From Ardenticatenaceae bacterium (GTDB lineage Bacteria > Chloroflexota > Anaerolineae > Promineifilales > Promineifilaceae): a stretch of DNA of 64,000 nucleotides. Within the stretch, counting starts at the first letter, position 1; every line of letters starts with the position of its first letter. Positions 32,012 to 41,275 of the stretch are shown here, in pieces. The stretch spans positions 1 to 64,000 of the forward strand of contig JASJCR010000019.1 of assembly GCA_030065875.1 (NCBI GenBank), in the 5' to 3' direction. A model generated the notes under the pieces. That model saw only the letters and a program-made list of their open reading frames with translations. It had not been told where the DNA came from and searched no databases. Both the position numbers and the translations under genes were made by a program.

Positions 32012-33508
32012 TCAAGCAAAACCCCCTTTGACGATATGCACCAGGCTTTCGCGCGTCTTGGCCTCAGTCTGCATCTCGCCGTGTTTTTTGGCGTGGGTTA
32101 TCCGGCCGGGCACCGCACCCGCAGCCGTTGGTCCCCAAACGTGCCGCTCGTCGGTGAGAAACGCACGCAACTCCTGGATATCCGGCCGGTCGAAGCGATC
32201 CCCCTCTTGATAATAGCGAGCCATCCCGATAATAGGCATGTCGATCTCATGCTCTTCAAAACAGCCGGAGACGAGATACAGCAGGGATGCATTGTAGACG
32301 CCCGGGACTTCCCAGTAGCCGCGCTCCTGCTCATCGGTTAAGGCGAAATTTCGCAAGCCTTTGACCCGCCGTTTGAGGGTGTCGAGCCGGTCGTGATAAA
32401 ACGGAAAGGTCGCGGCGGCAGCCAGCAGAATCACGTTAAATTTTGCCTCTGGCGGCAGCAGTTGATCGGCCGCATCGATACATTGTCCAACGTAAATCGA
32501 CCCGGCGCTGTGACCAACCAGGAACACCTCCAAATTGGGATTTTCCTGCCAATAGGCGGCCAGATGTTCGAGCAATTTCCGGCTGCCGGCTTGCGGTTCG
32601 TTTGGATCAAAGGCATCGGCCGTATCGTTCTTTATCAAATTCCAGGCCAGTGTACCCAGCGAATCGACGTAAAGCGTGCGCAGCACCTCCTCGACGATGG
32701 TCGTGTAGAGGGTATGATCGGTGGCGTTATTAAACCGCTTGATGACCTGTCGCGTGATTTTCCACCCGAAGCGGGCGATCGTCAGCCAGACCGCCAGGCC
32801 TTTGGTGCTGGGATCGGTCATTTCATCTTCGATGTCAGTTAAAATCACCTGCGACATGAGGGTTTCGGTGGTTTCGGTTGTGGCCACGCTTTTGGTGCCG
32901 CCGGGGGGGGCCAGCCCCTTTTCTTCTTTAATATGGTTGGCGATTTTTTGGGTTTCACGCTGAATCCGGCCGTCTTTTTCGAGCTCGCGCTGCACCTGCA
33001 GGTCTTGAATATCGCTCAGCGTCTCCATTTCAGAGCCGATCGCTCCGATTTCAGCCTCTTTTTGGCTTAAATACCCCTCTAAATCTTCCAAATTTACGGG
33101 CACCGTGGGCAGAGGTTCTAGAGACAGTTCATCAATCCCTTTTGCTCCCACGCCTGCGGTGACCGTTTCCACCATTTTACCGATGACAAATTGGCCAATC
33201 CGGCGCACGAGCTGTTTGAATACCGGCTCTTGGGCGATTTCGTCCAAATTTTTCGTAATCGCTGTTTCACGCGTGTTCCAGATGGTAAAAATCGGATAGG
33301 CTCCGGCTGCCTCGTAGTCCGGCAACAGTTTCAGGGCAGACGCGTGGCCGGAATCGCGCGATACCAAGCCGCCATGAAAATGGAGAACGATTTTTTGTGC
33401 TTGTTCTTTTCTAATTTCGGCAAAAATTTGGGCTAAATCGGCCGCGGTGGTTTGGGCAAACTTGCCGTCTTCTAAATCAATGTGGTGTAATTTGCTGACC
33501 TTGGTCAT
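32012..33508 (-). CDS. Alpha/beta-hydrolase-like protein, first gene of the caspase operon
   Basis: 498 residues from ATG 33508, nine bases after GGAGG. N-terminal IVLHFHGGLVSRDSG near residue 41 fits an oxyanion loop, and the nucleophile elbow is FLVGHSAGSIYVG (Ser about 333), so the fold is lipase- or esterase-like. Between them lies a long helical insertion, about residues 120-290, with charged heptad-like stretches (EKDGRIQRETQKIANHIKEE). Catalytic Asp and His are not obvious. One base separates its stop from the caspase ATG. Possible roles are a lipid-attacking effector held inactive by the insertion, or a protease substrate; both are inference. Confidence 0.78.
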   Translation of the reverse strand: MTKVSKLHHIDLEDGKFAQTTAADLAQIFAEIRKEQAQKIVLHFHGGLVSRDSGHASALKLLPDYEAAGAYPIFTIWNTRETAITKNLDEIAQEPVFKQLVRRIGQFVIGKMVETVTAGVGAKGIDELSLEPLPTVPVNLEDLEGYLSQKEAEIGAIGSEMETLSDIQDLQVQRELEKDGRIQRETQKIANHIKEEKGLAPPGGTKSVATTETTETLMSQVILTDIEDEMTDPSTKGLAVWLTIARFGWKITRQVIKRFNNATDHTLYTTIVEEVLRTLYVDSLGTLAWNLIKNDTADAFDPNEPQAGSRKLLEHLAAYWQENPNLEVFLVGHSAGSIYVGQCIDAADQLLPPEAKFNVILLAAAATFPFYHDRLDTLKRRVKGLRNFALTDEQERGYWEVPGVYNASLLYLVSGCFEEHEIDMPIIGMARYYQEGDRFDRPDIQELRAFLTDERHVWGPTAAGAVPGRITHAKKHGEMQTEAKTRESLVHIVKGGFA

Positions 33509-33798
33509 TTCCAATTCCCTCCGGTTTTGGAATTAACAAAGGCTCCAGGACGATAACAGTGAAATGAACGTTGACCTTGTGCAGTTTGGATATATCCTTT
33601 AAGTGCTCTTTTTGTTGCGTAACCAACTCGAGATAAAGATATCATGAGGGAAAGCTGACCGGATGTCAACCCTCACCTTGCCCCCCCTTATTAGACTCAG
33701 CAAGTTGCCGGAAGTTTGAATCAAGAGATTATGAGTGGATGGGCACCTCCTCGGCCTGAAAATGTTGCAAGATGACGACCTCGCCGGTGAAACTCACT

Positions 33799-33917
33799 TT
33801 AAGTAGTTTACAAAAAGAATTGTTAAAAAAAGGCCACAGATTAACACGGATTTTCACAGATTGCTTTCTTGCCCCTGTGGAGCTCTGGGAAAACCTGCGG
33901 CCATCTGTGGCTGGTTT
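33799..33917. repeat. GGATTAACACGGATTTTCACAGATT repeat, copy 1
   Basis: AAGTAGTTTACAAAAAGAATTGTTAAAAAAAG followed by CCACAGATTAACACGG, ending in the inverted GCGGCCATCTGTGG. Copy 2 at 44055-44165 is nearly identical over about 110 bases. The remaining part of the 33509-33798 gap shows no gene or clear promoter. Confidence 0.85.
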
Positions 33918-33927
33918 CTACCATTAT

Positions 33928-36051
33928 TTACCAGTTGGCCGAGGTGCTGCCCGTGCCGCTGGCGGGGACGCTATACGTGTGGTTGCCGCCGCTTTGCCAG
34001 ATCACGCTGCTGCCCTGTTTGACGATAAACTTGTACTCAATCGATTGACCGGCGCTTGAAGTAAAGAGTACCGGCCCGCTCCACGTGTCACTGTCCTGCC
34101 AGGTTAAAGGCACCGCATTGGCGGTGTTCCAATTCCCCAGCTCGGGTGTGCTGCCGACCACATACATCGCCTGACCGGGTTGAGTGACATACCCGTTGAC
34201 CGTAAAGGTCACCGTTGCACTATTGTTTGTCGGCCCGTTCAGGGTGACGACATAAGCGCCGCTGGACTCGGTATATTGAACGGTGTAAGTGCCCGCTCCC
34301 TGAGTGATGTAAATATCGCCGCCAAAGAGATCAACAAACCCGTCGCCGTTGCTGTCACCATAATTGGTGCTCCAATCGCCAAACACATCAAATTTAAAGC
34401 GATCGCTGCTGCTGCCGCTGAAGGTGATTTGCTCTTCCCAGGTGCAGACACCACTGTCGACCAGATTCATCGCTTCAGTGCCCCAGCCATTAAAGGTGCC
34501 GCGCAGGTACATTTGACCGGAGCAGCTGCTGCCTGGTCCGGTAACCGCGCCGATGTGTATGGCGGCCGCACTCATGCCGTTGAGCGAGATGTTAGCCCAG
34601 CCGCTGCCATCAACGGAAATCGTGCTGCCGGAGCAGGTCCCGGCCGCTTCATTAAAGTCGCCGCTGATGATGTTACAGTAGGTCCCGGCCGGCAATCCGG
34701 TCTGAAACGACTGATTCAGCCCGTACCCCTCCCGATTAATGACTACAAACCCGGCGCCACCACTTGCCCCGCTGCGGGTAAAGGCGATCTGATTGCCGCC
34801 GTTGTCCCACCAGTTGGTGACGGTGTAAGCGCCGGCCGCGGCCGCATGATTGCGGAAGGCCACCATATTGGCGATCGGCTGCCAGCGATGTTCACATTTC
34901 CAATCGTTGCCAAAACAGTTCAGCGAGCCATTCCCGTTGTAAACGCTTTTGGTGCTGCCCGACCCATCATGAGGGGGCCCCTGACTATCATTGACGCCGC
35001 CCCACTCGTAACTGGACATCACCTTCGGATAGCCATAGGGCCAGGCCAGCATGTAAATATTGGCCAGATCGTATAAGGTGCCGCTGCGATGGGTAACCTG
35101 GGCGGCCATCCCGTGCCCGCGCTGATTGTCGTGGTTGTCCACAAAGACCACGGCCGAGGTGGTGCCGACGAAGCCCCACGGCTCACCAAAATTGCTCAGC
35201 CAGCTCAACTGCCCGGTAGCAAACGTCTCCCCGATCTTTTGGCTGTATTTAAACTCAGTGACGTCGTGATACGGGGTGTACTCGCTGGAGCTAATTGATT
35301 GGCCGCCGGGGTCGATCACCTCCAGGAACACATAGTAATTTCCGGTAACCCCGGCAAAAATCGCGTTGATGTCAGCCACTTCCATATGTTTGGCGGCATC
35401 AACCCGAAATCCGGCCACCCCAATATCAACCAAATCCTGCAAATACGCTTGAATTTGACCGCGCACATAAGAGGACCCTTGATCGAGATCGGGTAACCCG
35501 GACAGCTGGCAGTGGCGCACGCGCCAGGCGTTGTTGTTGTAATCGCTCCCCTGGATGTTGGGTGGCGAACAGCTGTTGAAGTCAAGGTTGGAGTAGGTGG
35601 GATAGCTGAGCGCCGGCCGGTTAAACGTAGAGCCGGCGACGCCAACACCGACCTGGTCTGCCATATGGTTGATGACCGCATCGACATAGATATCAACCCC
35701 GTGCGTCTTGCAGGTGTTGACCATGTTGATAAACTGCTGCCGGGTGCCGCTGCGGCTTTCTAATTGATAGGTAACCGGCTGATAGCGGGCCCACCAGGCA
35801 TAATCATTAACCTGGGTATGATCGATGTGTTCGTTGGGAGGGGAGACCTGCACGGCCGCAAACCCTTTGGGTCCCAGAAAGTTGACGCATTCCTGTTCGA
35901 TATCGGTCCACTTCCATTCAAATAGATGCACAAAGACGGTGCGCGGCGGTGGGTTGGCGGCTGCCGGAGACGGTGCGGCAGCGACGGACAACAAAAAAAC
36001 CGTGGCAAATAGAAGGGCTCCCAACATAATCCAGCGTGAAGAGTGACGCAT
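33928..36051 (-). CDS. Secreted alpha-amylase, GH13, with C-terminal CBM20
   Basis: 707 residues. A signal peptide (about 1-32, ending SPAAA) is followed by a GH13 barrel. Asp nucleophile in AGFRVDAAKH near 215, Glu acid/base in FLEVIDPGG near 243 and Asp stabiliser in FVDNHDNQRGHG near 303 mark the active site. The HLFEWKWTDIEQEC start and chloride-type residues point to the animal-like GH13_24/32 group. A beta domain lies near 425-490, a segment near 500-590 (YLRGTFNGWG) resembles a starch-binding or X25-type module, and the last 100 residues are CBM20 (STPELGNWNTANAVPL). AAGGAG precedes the ATG by eight bases. It degrades extracellular starch or glycogen and faces a STAND regulator. Confidence 0.95.
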   Translation of the reverse strand: MRHSSRWIMLGALLFATVFLLSVAAAPSPAAANPPPRTVFVHLFEWKWTDIEQECVNFLGPKGFAAVQVSPPNEHIDHTQVNDYAWWARYQPVTYQLESRSGTRQQFINMVNTCKTHGVDIYVDAVINHMADQVGVGVAGSTFNRPALSYPTYSNLDFNSCSPPNIQGSDYNNNAWRVRHCQLSGLPDLDQGSSYVRGQIQAYLQDLVDIGVAGFRVDAAKHMEVADINAIFAGVTGNYYVFLEVIDPGGQSISSSEYTPYHDVTEFKYSQKIGETFATGQLSWLSNFGEPWGFVGTTSAVVFVDNHDNQRGHGMAAQVTHRSGTLYDLANIYMLAWPYGYPKVMSSYEWGGVNDSQGPPHDGSGSTKSVYNGNGSLNCFGNDWKCEHRWQPIANMVAFRNHAAAAGAYTVTNWWDNGGNQIAFTRSGASGGAGFVVINREGYGLNQSFQTGLPAGTYCNIISGDFNEAAGTCSGSTISVDGSGWANISLNGMSAAAIHIGAVTGPGSSCSGQMYLRGTFNGWGTEAMNLVDSGVCTWEEQITFSGSSSDRFKFDVFGDWSTNYGDSNGDGFVDLFGGDIYITQGAGTYTVQYTESSGAYVVTLNGPTNNSATVTFTVNGYVTQPGQAMYVVGSTPELGNWNTANAVPLTWQDSDTWSGPVLFTSSAGQSIEYKFIVKQGSSVIWQSGGNHTYSVPASGTGSTSANW

Positions 36052-36147
36052 GATACTACTCCTTTGCTAAAAACCTGAAGTGCTTGTCATCTTTACTTGA
36101 TGAATAAAGAAATCTAAAAAATCAAAGCCGTGATGAACCGAACCCCT

Positions 36148-36283
36148 TGTCATTCCGAACGTCAGCGAGGAATCTCGCCAAGCTGCCCGACGACCTGGAT
36201 GGCTATAAAAGGCTCGCGTCATGTTTGGCGAAGGTTTATGTTAGTGAAAATCGGTGGGATTCTTCGCTTCGCTCAGAATGACA
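36148..36283. repeat. TTCTTCGCTTCGCTCAGAATGACA inverted-repeat element
   Basis: CTTGTCATTCCGAACGTCAGCGAGGAATC at the left and GATTCTTCGCTTCGCTCAGAATGACAGG at the right form the ends of an element of about 135 bases. A partial copy is at 48638-48664. This word pair is known from many bacterial intergenic regions. The rest of the 36052-36638 gap is AT-rich; a TATAAT at 36477-36482 could serve the STAND gene. Confidence 0.75.
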
Positions 36284-36638
36284 GGTGGTTCGTGAAGATA
36301 ATTTGATTCGATATCCAAATTTTTTAATTTCTACTATCTGGCAGCGCGTGAAATTTTGAATTTTTGATTCAAATATCACTAAAATTGCGCCCGACCAACC
36401 GCATTTTAAGGCAGCCTGTTGGCTTGCCCTGCTGCAAAGCTGCACAAAAACTGTAGAATAGCTTCCGGACAATTTGTATAATCCTTTGATTGTCAATGGG
36501 TAAATTATCTGTTTTCCAGCTCACATCGATTGTGTAATTTGCCTCGCTGGATGACGATGCTCAGCCGATAAAGTAAAACCATATGCAGTATCAACCCGAT
36601 TTTATGAGCGGATTCCGGCAAAGTTGTTGGAGTGACGC

Positions 36639-39605
36639 GTGAAAACAGCGCTATTTCAGCGTCAGACCATCCGATCGGCCCTGAAGGGATGGAGTAACCT
36701 GGCAAAACTGGGAGATCACCCTTTGACAGGTCTGCGGCTTGTAGCCAACCGCCGAACCGCGGCCGGTCATGCCGATACCGCATCGGGGCGGGGGATCGCC
36801 CTGCGCGCCGTCCTGCAGGAGGCGATCAACCGGCTGCGGCCGGAGGGGGAAACCCAACCCGACTTTACCCATCCCGGCTGGCGCAGCTACTTCATTTTGC
36901 AGGAGCAGTTTATCAAGGGCAGGCGCGCCCGCGATTTGCGAAAGGTGATGGGGCTTTCGGAGAGCGGTTACTTTGCCGATCAGCGACGGGCGCTGGATGC
37001 TGTTGCCGATATGCTCCGCGAGCAGGAGATTTCGTCTGCGATACCTGAACCAGGGCTGGGCACCCCATCGATCTCAACTCAGAAGACGACGGGTCACCAT
37101 TTGCCCCATCCTTCGACCCAGTTTGTCGGTCGCGTGGAGGAACAAAAAAAAATCCGTCATCTGCTTTCCCAGGATGAGTGCCGCTTAATTAGTCTGATTG
37201 GGCCGGGCGGCATGGGGAAAACCCGACTGGCTGTTGAGGCCGCCCGTCAACAAAGCACCTTGTCGGCTTATTTTGTACCGCTCGAAGCGGTGGAGACGGC
37301 CGAACAGTTAGTTGTTTCCATTGCCCAGGCCGTTCACTTTGAGTTTGATTCGTTTGAAGCAAACGACCGCAGCGTCAATGATCCACCCCAGGCGCAGCTC
37401 CTCAACTTCTTGCGAGGGAAGCATCTCCTGCTGCTGCTCGATAATTTTGAGCACCTGACGCAGGCCGGGTCACAGCTGGTGACGGCCCTCATGCACCATG
37501 CGCCTCACCTTAAACTGCTGGTCACTTCAAGGGCGCGGTTGAATGTTCGCGGGGAGTGGTTAATTGATTTGAGGGGGCTGGATCTTCCGCCGGCCGATGC
37601 GGAGGGGCCGGATCCGCAATCGTACAGCGCGGGTGAGCTGTTTGTGCAAACGCTGGTGCGCGTGCGAGCCGGCCGCCCTTTGGCAGCTAAGGAACGGCCG
37701 GCAGTGGGGGAGATTTGCCGTCTGGTGGAGGGGATGCCTTTGGGTTTGGAATTGGCCGCCAGCTGGGGGAATATGCTGACCTGTCCGGAAATTGCGGCCG
37801 AGATTCGCCATAATCTGGATTTTTTGCAGGGCACGTTTAGCGATTTGCCTCAGCGACACCGCAGTCTGCGGGCGGTTTTTTCCCATTCGTGGGAGCTGTT
37901 GACCGCGCCAGAGAAAAAGGTTTTTCTGTCATTGACGGTTTTTCGCGGCGGGTTTGACCGCGCCGCGGCCGTCGCCGTGGCTCAGGCCACTTTGCCAATT
38001 CTGCACGGGCTGGCCGGGAATTCGCTGCTGCAAATTAATGAGATCGGCCGCTTTGAGATTCACGAGCTGGTGCAGCAGTTTGCGGCCGAAAAGCTGCACC
38101 ACAATCAGCCGGCATGGAATGAAGCTCACGCCCGTCACGGCCGCTACTTTGCCGAATTTTTACGCCAGCGGGCGCCTCATTTTAAAAGCGGAAAGAAGCA
38201 AAAAGAGGCGCTGAGGCAGACGGAATTAGAATTGGAAAATATTCGTCAGGCGTGGCGGTGGGCTTTAAAAAATGGGCAAGAACAAACCTTGATCGATTCA
38301 ATCGAGGCGATTTACCTCTTTTTTTCAATGACCAATCGGCCACGTGAGGGGCACGATATCCTTCATCTGGTCATTGCGCATTTAGATAATCTGCGGCCGC
38401 TAAACGGGCGGCAAAATCGCCTTTTGGGCCTGGCTCACGGGATTTTGGGACGATTTTTGACGTTGATGGGGCGGCGTAAAGAAGCGCAGGTCGTTTTTAA
38501 AGAAGCATTATTGCTGCTCGCTGAGCACGGCAAAGCGAACGAGCGGGCTTTAATCGAAATGTTGGCCATCGCGGCCGATTTATCTGAGGCGGAAATCCGG
38601 CCGGAGGCGCTGTACGAGCGGAGTTTGGCCCATTTTGAGGGGGAGCAGGATCATTGGGGGATTGCCAACTGTCACTTAAAACTGGTTGGACAGTGGCGCA
38701 TTGGCGGATCACCCGGCAACCACGCCCAGCAGAAAGCGGTGCTCCAGCTGAGTCTGGAGAATTGGCAAAAAATTGGAGATCGGCGGGGGATCGCCAACAC
38801 TTTAAATTACCTCTGTGATGTGGCGTATGAGCAGGGTGAATATGCGGATGCACAGCAGTTTGCTACCCGCAGCCTGGCTATTCACGAGGGTTTGGGCAAT
38901 ACGATCGGCATGGCTCACTCTCTTAATCATCTGGGCCAGGTGGCGGGCACCATCGGCCGATATCGGGACGCACAGCGTTATTATCAGCAAAGTCTGGCGA
39001 TTTTGCGCGATTACGGCAATTTGCGAGAGGTGGCCGTGTGCCTCGACTGCGTGGGCTATGTTAGTTACCTGCTGGCTGATTACAAAACAGCCCGTCAATG
39101 TTATGAGGAAAGCTTGACGATCTCGCGCGATCTGGACGACGTGCCGGGGATCGCCTGGTCGCTGCACAATTTGGGTGATTTGGCTCGGGCGGATAATCGC
39201 TTTATCGAGGCGAAACGGCTCTATTTTGAAAGTATTCGGCTGCACAAAACAAAAGATCCTCTCAGCTGGGGTGGGGTGGTTGCCCTGGACAAGCTGGGGC
39301 GGGTTACCATGGCTTTGGGTGAGCGGGAAGAGGCTGAAAAATTTTTTTTAGAGGCGTTATCCATTGCCAACACCACCGGCCGAGGGAGAGAAACGCTGGA
39401 CGCGCTGTTTAACCTGGGGCGCATTTGTCTGGCGCGCGGGGAGGTGAGGCGAGCGGGTGAAATTCTGGCCGCGGTCGTCACTCATCCGGCCGTGGCGAAA
39501 GAGACCCAGGATGCGGCCATAGAGCTGCAGGCCCAAATCAAGGGGGATCAGCTTAACGGGAAGCCCCGCCGGATTGCTGACCTGAGCGCGGAGCTGTTGG
39601 GCTAA
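36639..39605 (+). CDS. STAND-ATPase regulator with TPR repeats (AfsR/MalT-like)
   Basis: 988 residues from a GTG at 36639, with GGAG six bases upstream. The N-terminal 140 residues are helical and include DLRKVMGLSESGYFADQRRALDAV, which could be a DNA-binding helix-turn-helix. The nucleotide-binding core has LIGPGGMGKTRLA near residue 188 (Walker A), HLLLLLDNFEHL near 263 (Walker B), LLVTSRARLNVRGEW near 288 and EGMPLGLELAASW near 366. The second half (about 540-960) is a series of TPR-like units with LGDLARADNRFIEAKRLYFES-type spacing. Such proteins bind an inducer and oligomerise to act as switches. It is divergent from the alpha-amylase, so control of starch use, as by MalT, is a reasonable guess. 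Confidence 0.85.
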   Translation: MKTALFQRQTIRSALKGWSNLAKLGDHPLTGLRLVANRRTAAGHADTASGRGIALRAVLQEAINRLRPEGETQPDFTHPGWRSYFILQEQFIKGRRARDLRKVMGLSESGYFADQRRALDAVADMLREQEISSAIPEPGLGTPSISTQKTTGHHLPHPSTQFVGRVEEQKKIRHLLSQDECRLISLIGPGGMGKTRLAVEAARQQSTLSAYFVPLEAVETAEQLVVSIAQAVHFEFDSFEANDRSVNDPPQAQLLNFLRGKHLLLLLDNFEHLTQAGSQLVTALMHHAPHLKLLVTSRARLNVRGEWLIDLRGLDLPPADAEGPDPQSYSAGELFVQTLVRVRAGRPLAAKERPAVGEICRLVEGMPLGLELAASWGNMLTCPEIAAEIRHNLDFLQGTFSDLPQRHRSLRAVFSHSWELLTAPEKKVFLSLTVFRGGFDRAAAVAVAQATLPILHGLAGNSLLQINEIGRFEIHELVQQFAAEKLHHNQPAWNEAHARHGRYFAEFLRQRAPHFKSGKKQKEALRQTELELENIRQAWRWALKNGQEQTLIDSIEAIYLFFSMTNRPREGHDILHLVIAHLDNLRPLNGRQNRLLGLAHGILGRFLTLMGRRKEAQVVFKEALLLLAEHGKANERALIEMLAIAADLSEAEIRPEALYERSLAHFEGEQDHWGIANCHLKLVGQWRIGGSPGNHAQQKAVLQLSLENWQKIGDRRGIANTLNYLCDVAYEQGEYADAQQFATRSLAIHEGLGNTIGMAHSLNHLGQVAGTIGRYRDAQRYYQQSLAILRDYGNLREVAVCLDCVGYVSYLLADYKTARQCYEESLTISRDLDDVPGIAWSLHNLGDLARADNRFIEAKRLYFESIRLHKTKDPLSWGGVVALDKLGRVTMALGEREEAEKFFLEALSIANTTGRGRETLDALFNLGRICLARGEVRRAGEILAAVVTHPAVAKETQDAAIELQAQIKGDQLNGKPRRIADLSAELLG

Positions 39606-39664
39606 TCCCTTTTCGTTCAAGGTGTTTCGGGGAACAGGGGGTTACTTACTTCAGTCCAACAAGC

Positions 39665-40110
39665 TCCCCTCCCCAATTCGGGGAGGGGCTGGGGGAGGGG
39701 TAAGAAGACCCGCTAAGACCCACCCCCTAACCCCCTCCCGACGCGGGAGGGGGCATGTTTTGCCTGAGAACTTTTGCCAGCTCTCGTTTTCCAGGCGTAA
39801 CTCTTTGACCAACAATAATGTTTTTCATAAGTACAAACTCCCTTAATCTATAAAGATGTAAAAAAAGAATACACGCCTAATGAAAGTAATTCAACCACGG
39901 CAATTTTTACTGGTTTCGTCGCCCAAGCAATAGCCCCATTCAGAAGCAGACCGACAAACTCTCCTCCCCGATTCGGGGAGGGGCCGGGGGAAGGGTGAGA
40001 GGACGCGGCAAGACCCACCCCCTAACCCCCTCCCGACGCGGGAGGGGGAATTTGTCGGACCGTTTAAGGGCAGAATATTTACCTGGTCACCCTTGAACGG
40101 AGCCGGAAGG
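39665..40110. repeat. GC-rich palindromic element, copies 3 and 4
   Basis: Copy 3 (39665-39753) and copy 4 (39961-40048) are in the opposite orientation to copies 1 and 2: CCCCTCCCCAATTCGGGGAGGGG, CTGGGGGAGGGGT, AAGACCCACCCCCTAA and CCCCTCCCGACGCGGGAGGGGG. Copy 4 is followed by GACCGTTTAAGGGCAGAAT. No gene is supported in the 716-base stretch from 39606 to 40321. Confidence 0.85.
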
Positions 40111-40213
40111 CGTTTGCCTGTTTCTTTGGTGCAAAATAAAATTGATGGCAGAAGAGGTTGGCTTTTTGGGTTAGACTACTAGGAAAATTCGCCCACCCAC
40201 GATGTAAAATTTG

Positions 40214-40251
40214 GGCGATATTCACGCCAAAGATCGGTCCTTAGTACCGAT
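40214..40251 (+). other. Two short hairpins in the leader of the PhnD-like gene
   Basis: GGCG-ATATTCA-CGCC and ATCGGT-CCTTAGT-ACCGAT stand next to each other, each with a seven-base loop, about 75 bases before the start. They could be a structured leader or a protein-binding site. No known riboswitch family is recognised. Confidence 0.35.
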
Positions 40252-40321
40252 ACCTTATTGTTATTTCAGAGGGAAAAACTATCATGACATTATTTCCTGT
40301 CCAATCTTGTTGGAGGCATTT

Positions 40322-41275
40322 ATGATCCATAAAACTCTATTCCCAACATTTCTGCTTGCTTTGGTGCTGGCTATCGCAGGCTGTACGACGACTATCCCAA
40401 ACGAAGAGACGGTTGACACCTCATCGGAACCAAATGAGGTGGTTGAAGCTGCCGGTTTGATCGTCATCGGCGACATTTCCGATGAACCGATCAAAAAAAT
40501 TGAGCGTCACCAGCCTCTGGCTGACTATCTGGCGGCCAATTTGAGCGAATATGGGATTGGCAAAGCTGAGGTCAAAATTGCCCAAGATATGGAAACCATG
40601 ATCCAGTGGATCGAGGATGGTGAGGTTGACATTTATATGGACAGCCTCTATCCGGCCATGATCATTGCTGATGCGACCGGCGCCACGCCTATTTTGCGAC
40701 GCTGGAAAAAAGACGTGGCTGAATACCACACCGTCTTTTTTACCCGGGCCGACAGCGAATTAGCTGCTCTGGAAGATTTGACCGGCCAGATTGTGGCCTT
40801 TGAGGAGCCTAATTCAACCTCCGGCTATATGCTCCCTCACGCTTTCCTTATAGAAGCTGACCTGAATCCCCTGGAAGTGGCCAGCATTAGTTCAGCCGTT
40901 TCTGACGACGCGGTTGGCTATGCGTTTTCTGGTGAAGATCAGAATACCCTGCAGTGGGTCATCAGCGGTGAAGCTGCGGCCGGGGCAACTGATAACTACA
41001 GTTATGAAGAGGTGGTTGAAGAGAGCGAGGTCGAATTAAAAGTTCTTGCCCAAACGGAAGATGTTCCTCGTGGTGTCGTTATTGCCCGGGGGGATTTGGG
41101 CGATGAGGTAATTAGCAAAATTTCAAGCCTCATGATGGGTCTGGTTGAAACGGATGAAGGTCTGGAAATCCTGGACACCAACAAGACCGGTCAGTTTGAT
41201 GAGTTTCCCGACGGATTAGATCTGGCATTTGAACGCATGCGCGAGCTGTATGCCATGATCGAAACAGCCCAATGA
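40322..41275 (+). CDS. PhnD-like phosphate/phosphonate-binding lipoprotein
   Basis: 317 residues from ATG 40322, six bases after GGAGG; the longer open frame begins in the leader. Lipoprotein signal LALVLAIAGCTTT (Cys 20). The fold is the PhnD/phosphonate-binding type: IGDISDEPIKKIERHQPLADYL near residue 43, DGEVDIYMDSLYPAMI near 99, VAFEEPNSTSGYMLPHAF near 157 and the closing MGLVETDEGLEIL-GQFDEFPDG. No ABC permease or ATPase is nearby. Instead its stop overlaps the next lipoprotein (ATGA), which overlaps a histidine kinase, so it probably feeds a sensor rather than a transporter. The ligand (phosphate, phosphite or phosphonate) is inference. Confidence 0.85.
   Translation: MIHKTLFPTFLLALVLAIAGCTTTIPNEETVDTSSEPNEVVEAAGLIVIGDISDEPIKKIERHQPLADYLAANLSEYGIGKAEVKIAQDMETMIQWIEDGEVDIYMDSLYPAMIIADATGATPILRRWKKDVAEYHTVFFTRADSELAALEDLTGQIVAFEEPNSTSGYMLPHAFLIEADLNPLEVASISSAVSDDAVGYAFSGEDQNTLQWVISGEAAAGATDNYSYEEVVEESEVELKVLAQTEDVPRGVVIARGDLGDEVISKISSLMMGLVETDEGLEILDTNKTGQFDEFPDGLDLAFERMRELYAMIETAQ

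Noticed and set aside
33509-33798. Possible gene or promoter upstream of the hydrolase-caspase operon
   Set aside because: No frame with coding character and no convincing -35/-10 pair on the minus strand was found.
36236-36496. Minus-strand 86-codon frame between amylase and STAND genes
   Set aside because: Runs through the AATGACA repeat, no ribosome site, no recognisable protein features.
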